Positions 40,653-55,200 are shown, numbered from the stretch's first letter. The stretch is 64,000 bases of DNA from Narthecium ossifragum (GCA_963920575.1 OY986965.1:7953134-8017133); one strand, 5' to 3'. The notes: generated by a model not told the origin, from the letters alone. A program made the numbers and translations.

Positions 40653-43600
40653 TCAGACTATCCGCTCCAACTCTCTGGCATAACTTAGCGTCTGGTTGAT
40701 CAGCTGCAGTGACGGTATTTCCTTACATGGTTGAGATTCTTTCGCCTTCTGGAAAAACACACATCCATTTTTTATCTCCCATTCCTGATGCTCCTGCAGC
40801 ACAAACCATGAACAGATCAATGATCAGGACTGTAATTATTTACTGTACAACCCGCCCATTTGTTTAAGGTGCCTCTGAAAACCACCAAAGAGAAGGATCC
40901 AAATATCAACAAAAGCATCTACCTATGGATGCTTTCCAGGGCATTAGATCGTTATGGAATATGCTATAGTTGCATCATCATTACAAGCAAGCTTTCCTTA
41001 TGCCATCCAAATGGTTAAAATATGATCCTTAACTCAAAAGTGAGATAGTCCCTTTGACCTTAAATCAACCATAAAAATCTAAGGTATGCCACAACATACA
41101 GAGCCAAAGTTCAGAGAAGTATACACAGTAAGAGATGGCAATATTTTGACTACATGGAATTAGAAAGTGACAGAGCATATTAGTGAAAGGGAATGCATGC
41201 CACAAACCAAGAAAACCTAAGATCGTTAATATTTGCCACAACATCAAGCAAATTTAGACAAAATAATATTAAATAGTCATAGTTAAATTGTGGCTGCTAC
41301 AAAAGACAATAATGCCAATGTAGAGAAGAGGTAAGAATTATCCAATACTTGAAAAAAGTAAGAGCAAATCGAGGCCATCAAAGATAAATATATCAGACTC
41401 CTTTGTTATGGTTACTTAGCAAGTGATAGAAACTGAGATTTACTGTCTCAGCACTCCACTTGTATCACGCCAGGGATATTATCATATTATGACCAAGATA
41501 TGTGGATGTCAAAATAAGTCATTAAAAGCTCATCATTGGATTATCAATTCCAGAAACATACTAACACCCTTATTAGTAAGCTTAATAACCATCAAGAACA
41601 TATAATACAAAGGGGAAAAAGACACCATACATCAGCAATATATTCAGCAAGCTCTTGGTCATTGGAGAACATCAAGATTTTCTTGGCATCAGCAATTGTC
41701 AAGTAATCATATGCTTTTTCACTGCACCCAGCTATTTCATCTCTGCAAAAGTTCAGAGTGTTATTAAGCTCCCCCTAAATATTATAAAATATGAGAAGGT
41801 ATGTAAAATGAATGGAGAAACTGAGCTACCTGACAGTCTTTGCAAGAAGATCCATGAAATAAACATAGGTTTCATGTGGCACAGTCTGCCTGGCGCTCAG
41901 CACACGGTTGTAGGCACCTTCCATGAAAGATTGTTCCAGCTCCACAGCATGCTTGATACATTGGTTCTCCAATGCACTAGCTGGAAGCAGCTCTAGTTCT
42001 GTGTGGAATTCTGCTATTCTATTTTGCACCAGGAGCCGCAAAAGGTTAAGGCCCAAGATTGGATACTCTTGAGGTGACGGAGGGATCACACCACTACTCC
42101 AGCAACAGAAAAGTCATAAGCTCAGAAAACGAAAAAAGAAGCATAAAAAGAGTGGATTGGGAACTCCACAAATGTGTATGATTAATTGCCAAAAAAAAAG
42201 GTATGAATAATCTAAATTATGGCCAGCAAGAAAAAAGGTTCCGACAATCAACTTCACAAAACATATAAAGCTCAAATGTATAGAATGGATATGTAAGACA
42301 GCTTTCAAGTCATCAAGAAGTTGTGATGTATAAAGAAGTTGGATTATGAGATCTTATTACAAGACAAAAGTTGTCTATGTTTACGTCTCTTATGCAACAG
42401 CCAGAAGTAATCATGCCCTTGATCATAGCTTACTCAAGCTAGTTGGAGAAGAGGACGCAATGCTATGAATATGCAAATTGTGATAGTTTGTTGTAGTTAT
42501 ACAAATCGAGAGAGCATTAAGGATAGAAGTCTCTTGTGCAGAAATCTTCTCAAGCCCACTAGTGAGGATTATAATAGCCCAAGGCATTTGCCCACCCTCT
42601 TATCAGCTAACTGCTTGGCATCTCTCCAGGTGGTTTCTAATTTTAGAAGCCCTATGCCAAGGTTTAAGGTTTAATGCTTGACTTGCTAATATAAAGTTTA
42701 ATTAATTTTAATCAATTGTTCTTAGAGTACTATACATATTCTTGAATATTACACAATATTGGTGAACACTATTTTGTATTGAGTGGCTTAATCGTTCATG
42801 TAGAATCTAGGTTGTAATTTTAGACGCCTAGAACTAAGAAGGCCAGACCTCTCAATCATTGACGAGGAATGATTGCCCCGTTGCACAGGATAGAGAGGTA
42901 TTGACAAGAAATTTATTGAGCGATCTTGGAACATGCATTTTAATCGTTCTTCCCCCTTGAATTTAATACAAACTTTACAAAGGGACTTGACAAAAATGAC
43001 AAGCAACACATCATCTAGTAGTTAAACCAGCAATTATACCCAGAAAAAGAGTCCATTTCAGCATGCCCTACTATGTAGTAGTTTCCCAACTCTATGGACA
43101 TAATCAAAAGGCAAGCTATTTTGTAACAAGAAAAGTGGTTTGGCTAAATGCCCAGGCCACAGGATGTATTTTAATCCTTACAACTTGAAACCACACTCAC
43201 ACCATGTAACTACTACTTCAACTGTGCTGATAGCACTTCACCCAAAAGGCCAACCTAATGCATAATATTTTCATATAGCACTGGAAAAGAGTCATCAGGA
43301 TATGCAATATGATAACCATAAAATTACCATGTGTCAGTATAGTAAGGTTTCAGCTGAAAGAAATCCCTCTCGAAAGCTTCCTGATCCTCAAGCTTCACGC
43401 TCAACACAACAGCATGTTCATATATCTCTCCTGAAAATATCCAAGAAAGGCAATTAGAAGACACTAACTTAAATATAGAAAGAAATGGGAGTACCATAGA
43501 ATTTGTAACAAGTAACCATGACGAACGAACAGTTTTAGTCCATAATCAAGTATATTGGTGGAAAACTTCAGACACTGATAGCTTCTAGAATCACCATAAA

Positions 43601-46016
43601 CAATTATAACAGATGAAGTTTAATAACAAACACAGTGATAACTTGCAACCATCATATCAAACAACGTGACGATTAGCAACCATCACATCAAAATGGCGAC
43701 AATTTGCAACCATCACATTAAATATGGCGACAATTGATTTTGACATGATACTCACACAAAAAACCTCAACGAAAAGAAAACATAGATTCTAGAAATCTAC
43801 ATGAACATACCCCAGGTCTACAGTCACATTAAATATGGCGACAATTTGGTACAAAGCACTACTATGCATAGATATTGTTATAAGCACATCTATGAAAATG
43901 GGAAAAACGTGAAATAGTTACTTGCTACAGTCAACTCCTGGACAGCATTTGGAGTTTGTTGAAATGATGGTGGTAGGCTTGGAAATTTTGTCAAAAGCAC
44001 CTGCACCCAAGAGAGCACTATTGAATTCTAGCAATCTGAACTCCATAATCTTTTAGAAGTACCAGTATCAAAGTTACGTGATGAAAACACAACGCAATTC
44101 AGAGAAGATCTGCATGAAAGCACTAATCCAAACTCTATATGATAGTAAAGAAATCCATATTAAGCAAAAATTCAAGAAGACAAAAGCAACAATTATCCGG
44201 GACTGGAGTATATATTCTTCTTTCATTTGCTAAAAATATTTGACATAAATATAAAACAGGTATCCCACATGACTTGCTTTTCTCTAAAGAGACATTAGAA
44301 TCACAAGTTCCATTTCTATTCCAGAAATGGAAGGAAGACATGGGCTAAGAGAAGGTTTGAGGACGAAATTACAAAGTGGTCTAAACTTCCCGTGCTTACT
44401 ACTCTACAAAACTAGTCAATTTTCATGAGGGCATGTCACGAAAGATGCTCACAATAAATTTATGTATGTAATCTATCCTCTGAATTTTAAGACAATTCCA
44501 TCACCCTCTTCGTACAGTTGCACTATTTTCATCATCCGCTTACGCTTGAGAAAAACTTATTTAGCCCTCTTGACCATCTTGAACACTCCGAGCTTCTTTC
44601 CATATAAAAATTTCCAAAGAATCACTACTCAAAGATTCCAATCAAAAGCCAATGAATTAAACAAGATGGCAGAAAACAAAAAATTTGAGAACCCAAAGTT
44701 TGCCGAAAAGATGCAGAGCACACAGCAGATGTTGTTCCCAAACACCATGTGTTTGCATGACTTTCATATGAAAATACTAGAAGTTGAACTTCTATGCCTG
44801 GGAGATATGATTCAAACTTCTTTCCACTTCCAACCATAACCTTGTCAAAGAGCCAAAACTTACGTTCATATTCCCCATTTCCAACCACAAAATGAACCCC
44901 AACTTACTATCACAATTTAAGATCTAGGACATGAAGGGAAAACCTAGCTCGCAAAAAACATCAAGTTGGGAAGATGTAGCTATCCGGACCTAGTCATAGT
45001 ATATAAGCAGATCAAATGGTTTAGCATAATACAGAGCAAGTTGTGCAGCAACAGTCTAATTAGGCATCTCGTGCCTAATGCATGAGTAAAATCTATATAA
45101 GACTGCACTAAGAGTTTGCAAGTGTGTGTTAATACTGAGCTATACGGTGAAGACTCCGATATAGAAATCACAGATGTTGGTTAATTTGCAAGTAACACGA
45201 CCAATAAATGTGATACAATACATTAACAAGCCAAAAATCAACTAACTCCGTCCCTTAATCACTCCCAAAGATGGATTTCAATGATCAATTTGGCCATGAT
45301 ATTAAGCACGCTATGCTTTCCACTGTCAGAAGAACCTCTGTGAAACAGAAACAGCACCTTCCTCGATAGGATCATAGCATTCCATCAGACTGATGAGATC
45401 AACAAGATAACCAACAAGATGTCATATGGGCATGCATTCCCTCTTGGTACAAATCTCTCACAGAAAACAGAAATATTTGTGCGTGAGCGCACAACGATGG
45501 CATCCTTGAAGGCACATATACTAGAAAAGAAATCAAGGAGGTCGAAATCACAACTTCACATATAACGGGTTGAGGTTTCCGACTACAAGTGCAAAATAAT
45601 TATATCAACAAACGGCGTCAAGAACAGCCTTGGATCCATTCACTGTGGACATTTGATACTAGCAGTAAAGTAGCCTCATTCGTGACATAAGAAGCAATTT
45701 CCCAACAATAAACCCTAATCTGGACCATCTATGCACCTTGCCATACTTCTCCCACCGACTAAATTCCAAGAATAAATCTTTCGAACAAGGCCACTAAATT
45801 CTCAGATAGAATGATGAGATAGTCGTATTAACCCCAATCCTAGAACGGTAAACAAGAAAAAAAATTTGATGACAGACCCTGAGAGAGAGAGAGAGAGAGA
45901 TTTGATGATACCTTGAGTTGAGAGAGGAGATTGGTGCTGGTGGCGAAATCGTTCCTCAAGAAAGCCGCCTTGAATCGGCCGAAGAACTGCGTCACCTCTA
46001 CCAGCTCCGAATCCAT
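40653..46016 (-). CDS. RPN12A: 26S proteasome regulatory lid subunit RPN12 (PSMD8 homologue), 6 exons, 267 aa
   Basis: Exons, minus strand: 46016-45912, 44000-43922, 43430-43328, 42093-41830, 41742-41631, 40793-40653. RPN12 is a non-ATPase lid subunit of the 19S particle, needed for lid-base assembly and degradation of ubiquitinated proteins. The N-terminal helical repeats start MDSELVEVTQFFGRFKAAFL. The C-terminal PCI region carries ILGLNLLRLLVQNRIAEFHT, AVELEQSFMEGAYNRVLSAR, TYVYFMDLLAKT and YDYLTIADAKKILMF. The end SLQLINQTLSYARELERIV is the family hallmark. Length equals that of plant RPN12a. All junctions keep frame. The acceptor of exon 4 (after GTAG at 42094) was chosen because it gives YTDTCGVIPPSPQE, as I recall in monocots. 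Orthology is secure; the letter suffix is convention. Confidence 0.95.
42094..43327. other. RPN12 intron 3 contents
   Basis: This is an intron of 1.2 kb, mostly AT-rich. Short ORFs (for example 42465-42674 and 42788-43009) resemble fragments of old retroelement sequence but show no diagnostic motif. Confidence 0.3.
45883..45900. repeat. (GA)n run at the RPN12 exon 1 donor
   Basis: A short GA run in intron 1, beginning about 10 bases from the exon 1 donor site. Similar GA/CT runs are common near plant transcription starts. Confidence 0.8.
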
Positions 46017-46268
46017 CCTCCCTCCTCTTCGCTTTTTCTCTCCGATCTCTCGTTTCTTTCTTCTTAAAAAGCAGTATCGATCATAGGGTTGGATTCGGGG
46101 TTACTTGTATTACTGTGCAGAACCTGCAGTAAGAAATCCTGGCCGTCCATTCAAATCCACGGCCAGGATTCAATCTCGCTTAAAGCGACTAAAAACCGTA
46201 CTCCTGTCTCTCTCCGCTCTTTTATTAGCCTTTCGAATTCTGAGCGGGAGGGAGAGAAGAGAAACGCC
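46017..46268. promoter_or_regulatory. Compact bidirectional promoter between RPN12 and CENP-O-like gene
   Basis: Only 252 bases separate the two start codons, and the genes diverge. The interval must hold both 5' UTRs and the core promoters. CT-rich stretches flank each gene (46017-46060 and 46200-46215). The RPN12 side has AAAAAG-rich sequence, and a weak TATA-like tttatta lies at 46219. No other element was assigned. Confidence 0.6.
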
Positions 46269-49200
46269 ATGGCCGAAACCCTAAGCTCGACGGAGCCTCC
46301 CGAGATCGAACCCATCGACCTCGAAATTCTTCGGAGGTTCGCCTAAATCGATGTTTTTCTTTTCCATTTCTCCATATTTAACACTGGTATACAAATGCCG
46401 TTTGCAGTCGGTTAAAAGAGCTCTCGGAGGCGCGAGTCCACAACCTAGATTTGTCGGTCCCTTCAGATTCTAATCGCAAGCTGTTAGAAAAGTGCGCCAA
46501 CGATTTCCGGGTAACCCTTTTCTTTGGTTTCTCCGGTTTTGGTTTCCTTGCCTCCTATTCTGTATCGTATGTGTAGGTTATTTCCATCCCGTTTGTCATT
46601 TTATGAGGATTGTTCTCTTATAGGAGAAAATTGAGCAGCTGGAGGCGGATGATGCCAATGTGGCTGCTCTCGGGGTTCAGGATTTAGGTTAGCCGACCTT
46701 TTCCTACATCGTAGTTTGAAAGCTGTCCCCAAATCTTGTTTTTCGTTGTGGATTATGTTCAGAAGCTTGCAATATATCTACTTCTTTAAGTTTAGCCGTT
46801 TCAGAGCAAATATTTGTGTTTTTTGTTTCCACGAAGGCCAGTCTGTTGCATAAATTATTTATCTGTAACCAATTTAGGTATTACCGGTGTTATAAATTTT
46901 CATGGTTCATGAAGTTTTGTATTTTTTGTCCATGTGGTGAGCATTTTATCTCCCAATCAAGTATTAGTAATGATATCACTGAAAATAGATGAAATGTATG
47001 AAACTTATGTGCGCCAATCAGCTCACCGTTCTTATGATGAAATGGTGAAACAGCATGTTGCGCTTGGTTCATGCCGTGTCGGCGTAGTGAGAATTTCTTG
47101 CTTTTCTCATTAATTGTGTTTAAGTGCTGCCTATGTTATTACAGAGGCCTACTTGGAGAAGTTGAAGGAAGAGGTCTGCTCAGTAGAAGATGAAAATATA
47201 AAGATCTCTGATGAAATGGATACTCTATCGAGAATCCTTGAAGAAGGTTACTTGGTCCATGAGTTTGGCAAAGTATTTACTTGAAATGATACTTATGAAC
47301 TTCTTATTACTGCAGATTCCATTCGTTTGGAAGGTGATCTTGAAGCATTGGAATGTACATTGAAGTTTGTTGACTCACAGGTCAGCCTTGATTTGTTCAG
47401 AATATCCCATATCTCCTCCAATGTGATCATTATTTCGTATTCCCCTCCCGATAATTATTATGGAGTATTCCGTATATAATTTACATGGATCTGTCAATAG
47501 CTAACACCAAATGGAGTTTTTTTGAAATGCCTTCATCGTGGCGTATCTTTTCCTCCTTTATTTTGGACCCATGTCTCATTCTTCTCAAATCCTAACTTGA
47601 ATATCACTCCAGCTTTCCCGCAATATTTCATTTGGTCCCCTATCTATGGTTCTGGAATCTCATTAACTAGAGGTCTTGGTCATTCTCAACTCTATCTCAA
47701 TCTACTCCTAGTGGTTCCGTTTTTATGTCATGCTAAATTAGAGTTTAATCACTGACGGCATTCTAACCAGGGCTTGGTCGATTAACTACGTGGTTGTGGA
47801 TGGAAGGGAAAATTTGAAATATAAATCACAATTGTGGGAGCTTAGATATTTTGAAGAATCTATGGGGAAATATGACATTTAGGATATTTGGAGGGGAAAC
47901 ATGATATTGACCCTATACCTAACATTGAGGGATAAATGCTTTTTTATACAACTTTGATATGATTGTTAATTTTCTCATTGGTAATGAATCATTTCGTTGT
48001 TCCTGGTGGATGTGATTATACAGCTCAATCTTGATGTGGAGTTCTGTATGGCGTATGGATACTAGAATTCTCTTTGCAGAAGATAACAGCTCTCCTTTGG
48101 GGATCAGTTTTATAGTCTGAAATTTTTCTTGTGGATTTTCATTATGAATATTGTCTCTTCGGTATCTCCATTCTGTGATCAGAACTCTTTTTTTTTACTT
48201 TTGCTGCTATATATTGATCATAAGGACGGGTGGTTTTAGAGCTGATTCGACATGCTTGCTGAATAGTTGTGCTTTTCTCTGAACCACGTAAGCTTTGCCT
48301 TGGAGTGATGTAACAAGCTTAAAAGTAGGCTGAGTGGAATAGGAAAGGTACAAGGGCAGTCGTCTTTTGGTGTGAAGTCTGGTGGTTCAGGTGGAGGGTA
48401 TGGTACTAGAGGTCCTTAGACTTTGATAACCCCCCCTCTTTTGGGCAGCTTCACCATTGGGTCTTAATCTAGCTTCATATGGTTATCATGTGCCTTTTTC
48501 TATGAAGTTGTTGTAATAAGTAGCATTTAATGACCTACTTTACGTCACTTTTTGCAGGGTACAGATTGTCTTGAAGCTGATGGGCCATACTGGAGATCTA
48601 TCCAAGTAGATTCATGTGAAGATATGCTTGAAAGTTATGAGTATGAGGTCTCTCAACGTACTTCCTGTTTACTACCTTGTCAATGAGTTCTAGGAACAGA
48701 TTAGCACATGTGAGGTTAATTTCATGATTGTTGTTCAAACATAAAACAAAATTTCATTCTTCAGGCATTCTGATCTTAGATATAAAATTGCTGGGGCATG
48801 ATAACTATATTGTGTTATTAGACATTTTGGTTCAAAACTTGGAATCTATTATCGAGAGCAAGGATTGACATGCCGGTGGCACGCGCCGTGCTGGCAACCC
48901 GTCGGTACGGTACGCGCAGTGCCGGACCGGTACGCCCCCGTGCCGGTCCAAATGAGTGAACTCGTTTTCAACATCTCCAATTGGCCAAATATAATCTACT
49001 AGTGGTGCCCCTACCACCTGGTAGGGTAACCACTCACCTACTACTCCTAACCAACCACCCACCCACTACCTCTAACCAATCACCCAGGCCACATAGGATG
49101 CCATGTAGAATGTCAGGTGCCACATAGGATGCCACGTAGGATAAAGGAGTGACAATAGGACAATGGCATAACTACCTTGCTATCATATAAGGATGATTAT

Positions 49201-52200
49201 GCCAGCACAGAGTGAAAACATATCAAAGTAGTATAATACAACACATAACACATAATCAACGGTTCAATACATCTCTTATATGAGTACACACCAAGCTCTT
49301 TTTCAGATTAACCATAATCTGTCATTCGGTGGTCTAAGATAAATGTTTCTAGTAGAACTCAAAAACAGATAGCATTTCAACAGGAAATTCATAAAAATTT
49401 TCAAACTTTTTTTTAGCACCTTCAAATATGGACAAATACTAGTTTTCTCATTTGTCCACCAATTTGAATTAATTTTGATGTAAAATACAACATTTATCAA
49501 TTAATATGAAAACTATCGTAAGTAATTAACATAGACAATAGCATCAGCAATTAACGTAAAAATTAACATGAATAAGTTATAAAAAAAAACTAAATAGCAT
49601 CAGAAAGTAATATAATAACTAAAATAATTATTAACATAAAATTTTAAATTTTCATATGATACATTTAATTATTGGAAAGTTACCATTATTAGATAAAAAA
49701 GAATGCTAAAAACAATCATTATTAAATAAAAAAAATGTTATTAATAACCATCATTAAATAAAAATAATAATAAATAACATTTATATGAGGCCTATCATTG
49801 ATAAATAAAAAGTAATGATAAATAACATACTGATTTTTATTTTTAGCTTGTCGGCACTCACTCACCCCCTCTCTCTCCTTTGACTTGTTGCACTCACTCA
49901 CCCCCCCTCTCTCTCCACCTCTGACTTGCTGACTACCAGACCAGCTTCTTCTCTTTCATTTCTCTCCTTATCTTGCTCTGTATGTTGCCCATAAATTCAC
50001 GTGTCACCCTTCCCCTCTCTCTCTCCTCCCTTTTCTTTTACTTTTTCCCCCCACGTGGCCACTACTCTCCCCTCTCCTCTTTTTTTCTCCCGCAGCACTC
50101 TTCACTCCTCACCTCCTCCTCCCCACGCGGATCCTCCTCCCTACGCTGCTCCTCTCCTCCGCCTCGGGCTCCTCCTCCCCTCCGCCTCCGTCTCCTCCTC
50201 TTCTCCGCCTCGTCCTCCTCCCGACTCCGGCCTCCCCTCTGCTCCGGCTCCTCCCCTCTCTTTCTCTCCTCCCCTCTCACTCCTCCCTCTTCCTTTGTTC
50301 CTCTCTCTCCTTCGGCTCCTCTGTTTCTCTCCTCTTTCCCCCCTCTTCCTCTGTTTCTCTCCTCCCCTCTCTCTTTCTCTCCTCCCGCTTCCTCTGTTCC
50401 TCTCTCTCCTTCAGCACAACTCCGGCACCCCCCCTCCCGATATCGGGTCAGTACCGGGCGATACCTTATGTATCGTCCGGCACAACTCTGGCACCCCCGA
50501 TATCGATTCGGGGGGGTTTTTATCCCGGCTAGCTGCCAGTCCGGTAGCCGGTATGGAAATCCTTGATCCAGAGTACTCCAAGTAACGGTGAATTGATGGC
50601 AGCCTTGCTGTTTCAGATACCTTTCCTTTCAACATTAGTAAGACATGTGAGAATCCCTCAAGGGGTGGATTGTGTGGATCCAGCATTTTGACAGTGGTAT
50701 TCGTCTTGTGGGCGTCTGACTGAATCGGATGGCCAAGTAAGCAATCCAACAACGTCTGGGTGTGGATCGAGGACATATCTATATGTATGTTAATCGCCTT
50801 TTATAACACAACGCGTTTTAAAGTCGTGATGGCAGTGATTCCGGCAGAAAACTCCACATTAAGCGTGCTTGTGTTCCCGATTTCTGCGGCGGACACTAGG
50901 CCATCTTGACGGTGGTACCTACTGGGAAGTGTTCGGGGACATATCTATATGTATGTTAATCGTCTTTTATAACACAATGCGTTTTTAAGCCGGCCGAGTA
51001 AGCAATCCCACAACGCTTGGGTGTGGATCGGGGACATATTTATGTGTATGTTAATCACCTTTTATAACACAACGCGTTTTAAAGCCGTGATTGCAATAAT
51101 TCCGTCAGAAAACTTCAGATTAAGTGTGCTTGCCTTGGAGCGGTTCCGGGATGGGTGACCTACTGGGAACACGAGTGAATTGTGAGAATGGATGGGTGAC
51201 CTACTGGGAAGTGTTCTCGGTTTCCGAGAAGATGGGTGTGTGAAGGGCGAGGGCGTCACAAGACAACTTTAGCTAATGGTTCACGCGTATGAGGCTCTTC
51301 AGATCTCCGTGCAATCTTTAATGTGTTTCTATCTTGTTTTGGATTCGTTGAATTATAACCCTAAAATTAGGGGGCAAATGCCCTACAAACTAGTCCTTTA
51401 TTCATGCACATAGCATATGAAGTCTTGGTTTGCTATTTGCGGCATAATTTGCATTGGCATCTCTACCTTTAAGCTGAACCACATCAGAACCCAGATCCAC
51501 AACCGTGCTTGTTGCTCTTGATTCTGCTCCTATCTTGAGTATGTTTTTACGAAGATATGGGGTCTTCGGATGTAATCTTGGTGCCTTCCTTGACTAAGGT
51601 ATAACTGGTTCTCTGACAACAGATGTTAGTCGATCATGAAGACATTGTGATGTTGCAAGGATTGTGAATGGTGGAGGTGCGGGTAGCAGGTTCATGGATG
51701 CAGGTGCAGACATTAGCGGCACATTTTATGGTGCATGCATCTTAAGTTTATGGAGTAGTTTAAATAAAAGAGGTTGTAATCTCACCCAGCAGGCTTATAC
51801 CAGCATGCTCGACTGAGGTTGGGGTGGTGGGGATACGTCCCTAGGCCAGGGTTCATTGGCTTAGTTAATTAAGTAGAAGTCCAAATTTGACTCTTTGGCA
51901 TAATTCATCTATCTTAGAGACCTCCAATTTCATGTGTTTTATGCTTTAGAACCTGTTTTTCTTTTTCTTTTTTCATAGTTAACTCAATTTATCACGAAAT
52001 CTTTGCAAATACAGATTGATGAGTACATGGAATCTGAAAGATCGGATTAAGAATTTGAGGCAAGAGGAAGTAAAGAAGGAAGCAGTATTTTCTCTGTTTA
52101 GTCTAATTCAGCGATCTGCAGTAATTAGTTATCTGGAAAAGTAAAAAGTAAAGATGAATCACAAAAGTTTCATTTGGATTCTGAGTTTTGTCTTTTGTGT

Positions 52201-55200
52201 TTTTCTCTCTAATTGGTTTTTGAAATGAAAGCTCTGTTATAGAAGGTAAACATTAGTCTATGTGATATACATCAAGGTAGTGTTCTTTTCTCTACCCTCA
52301 ACTTTTCATTTTTGCAGTCTTTATTACATAATGTGCTTTATTTTGTGAATGGATGAACTTGCCCTACATCTGTTAAGCTATTATGTGTGTTGTTTTTTGC
52401 TCATAAACATTCTTTCAGATTTTAGACCTGGATGGACAGATTGAGAAGAGGAAAAGCAGTCTGAATATTTTGAAGGATCTCGATGATTCCATTAAAAGGT
52501 AGTTAATTTTATGTAGTTGTAGATGTGTTGAAGTAGAATTATGTTAATTTTGATTGCTTGCTTCTTAAAATGTGTGGCATATGCGGTTTTGATGGATATC
52601 GGAATACTGCTTGTCAAAATGTGAAGCATATCCATGAATATTCAAAATACCATTGTGCTTAGTTAATTGTTAGAGCGGTTGTCTCCATCTTTAGGCAAAA
52701 GCAGATGCTATCTACTCATATCGTTTAGTCTTGCGGCAAAGTTTAATATTGAACATTCTACTAAATTTCATGTTAATGCCTTTTAATTTGTTACATTCAT
52801 CATTGTAGGTGCCAGCATATAGCTTTTTAGGTCCAAAGTTGATCATTGCATGAGATATGCATGTAGTCACTATGTACCCTATACGCACGGTACTGAACAT
52901 ATAATGTTTTGAAAGGCGAAGGGAGAGGGAGCGAACATGTTGACCTGGATTGTTTTTTATGGGTAGGTGGAGCTTATTGTTGTTCAAGTATCAAGTTGAT
53001 TTGATCCTAGCAAGAGAAAACATCCTAGCTTGTCCACATAAGAGTGGAGATACTTACATATACAGATAATAAAGTAGTAACCATGTAAGCCATTAATAAG
53101 ATGTGCATGCATATACCGCTGACTACTAAGCTCATATATGGTGCTAATTCTTGCTGTGTACTGTTCTTGCAGCAGTTCTACGTAGTCAGATGAATTCTTA
53201 TACTTGATTCTGCTAGTTGAGATATGGAGTCATGATTGTCATGAAAATGCTTGTAGACCTGTAATTTCCTGACACTGGATATTTAGATTTCCCATTCATT
53301 TATCCAGAATGTAGCAATGTGTTATACACAACCAATCACTTTATGCTGCTCATCTTATAGTTATCATTTTTATTTCCTTTTAACTTCGTGTACTATTGGA
53401 GCTTTCTTTTGGCCCACTTTCAATAAACTAATCCTTATATCGTCCTGTTAGCAAGACTTTGTCGAGTGTTTAAATTCATTTGTTTTTTAGATTTATTAAT
53501 TAAAGTGATATTCTAAGCACAAAAAAACTGTGTGGCTTGCAACTTCTTATTGGTAAAAAGTTGTGAAACTCACATCTCGTTTTGCTGTATTTAGGGTTGA
53601 AGCAGTTGGACAGATTGCAGACATGTTATCTGCTGTGAAGGTGATTGAATCTGATGACAGTTGCATAAGGCTGTCACTCAAAACTCCTGTTGATGCCGCA
53701 GCTAGGTCTTGCTCTAGTCATAACTTCAATTTTCCCATAGAGACATCTGTTTTGGAGCATGAACTATTAATAGAAGTTGTTGGAGAAACTATGGAACCAA
53801 AGAATGTTGAGGTACCTTTTAAAAATGCTTTCTGAAAGGATATGCTTTGAGTGAATACTACTTATCTCATAATCCTAAGCAAATCTTTCGAATATGATGT
53901 AGTCGGCATAACTGAATAAGTAAAAAATACATGAACATAGATAGAGTGAATTCTTTTGGCAGGCCCAAGAGTTCGTTGAAAGAAAACAAATCATGTGCAA
54001 ACTCTGGTAATTTATATATAGTAGAACATTCAGCGGTGAAACTTCTTATTTTTTATTTTTGCTAATTGTCTTGACTGAAACTTCACCTCTTTTCAGACCA
54101 TTTCCTTTTTTTGTCCACAAGGGTTCATGATGTTGGATTGATCAAGGGTCAGGGAGATCCTTCGACAAGAACCCTGTCTGTGTCGAAAGGATCTGATCAG
54201 GAACCCACACACGAGGGAGAGATCACTTCAACCAATCTTAAAGCAAACCATTTGCGCTAGAAATGGTTTATCATTAGTCAAAGCTAACTGCTAATGAATT
54301 TGTAGCACTGGTTTCAAGCAAACCATTAGCTGAAGTAGGGAGGGTCATGGCAATGCCACTTTGAACTCTTTTATTTTTATAAATGCAAGCTTGCAAATCC
54401 ATAGGATCAACACCCTACATTGTGCGGACTGGCCAGAGGATTGAAAATTTTGACCGAACTATCAAACTATCGCTCGAAACTGGTTGTCTTTCATAATAGC
54501 TTTTTCCATATTTTTGCGTTCTTACGGAGACCATCCTTTAGAAGTGATGGAGTTAGATGTCTTCATTTACATTCTTGAGTTGTGACTATAGTTGCTGAGA
54601 TGTTGTAACTTCGTTTTAATTTCACTGGTTCTGTCGAGGTTTGCTCATAGTTCTCCGTATAAGCATTATTGGGATATTCTATTGTCTGATTAATTTGTAG
54701 TTGTTGCTGCTTTGTGATTGGTAGGCATTCATGAATTATCTCCGTTCATATTCAAACCTCTGCAAATGTCACTGTTGTTAGTCTTGCATTTCCTTTAGGG
54801 TTGTGATAATATTGTCATGCACAAAATACACAAAACATATTCTGCTAAAATAAATCTATTAGTGTGGTTGTGATAATATTGTCATTCGCCAAATCCATAA
54901 GACTTTCTCAGCTAGAATTTCTAGTCGTATAGAATTATGCTGTTGTTTCATGGTTATCATGTCTTAATTTTTGGTTGTTCAGATTTTCCCAGGTGACATA
55001 TGTCTCAACGAAATTATACGCAGTGTTAAATTCTCAAGGTATGGCTCAATCATAACGTCTAAGTCTATAGCCTTTTACTATAGCTTTCAGCTGTTAAAGT
55101 TAACAACTGAATGGTTTACTATAATCAATTCTACAAAATTAATTTTTTCTTTTTATATCTCTTTTACTTTACGTTTTAGGCGGGTAAAATGATCTTGCAG

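Noticed and set aside
41065..41247. Minus-strand 60-codon ORF in RPN12 intron 5
   Set aside because: Hydrophobic by AT-rich composition; sits in an intron whose flanking exons join in frame without it.
49973..50585. Two plus-strand ORFs of about 195 codons in CENP-O intron 6
   Set aside because: They run through the pyrimidine-rich part of an hAT-like element; low complexity, no start context, no homology recognised.
50859..51170. Genuine 5S rRNA gene
   Set aside because: Only short internal-promoter-like blocks match; the 120-base gene is not continuous and the blocks lie within a TSD-bounded element.
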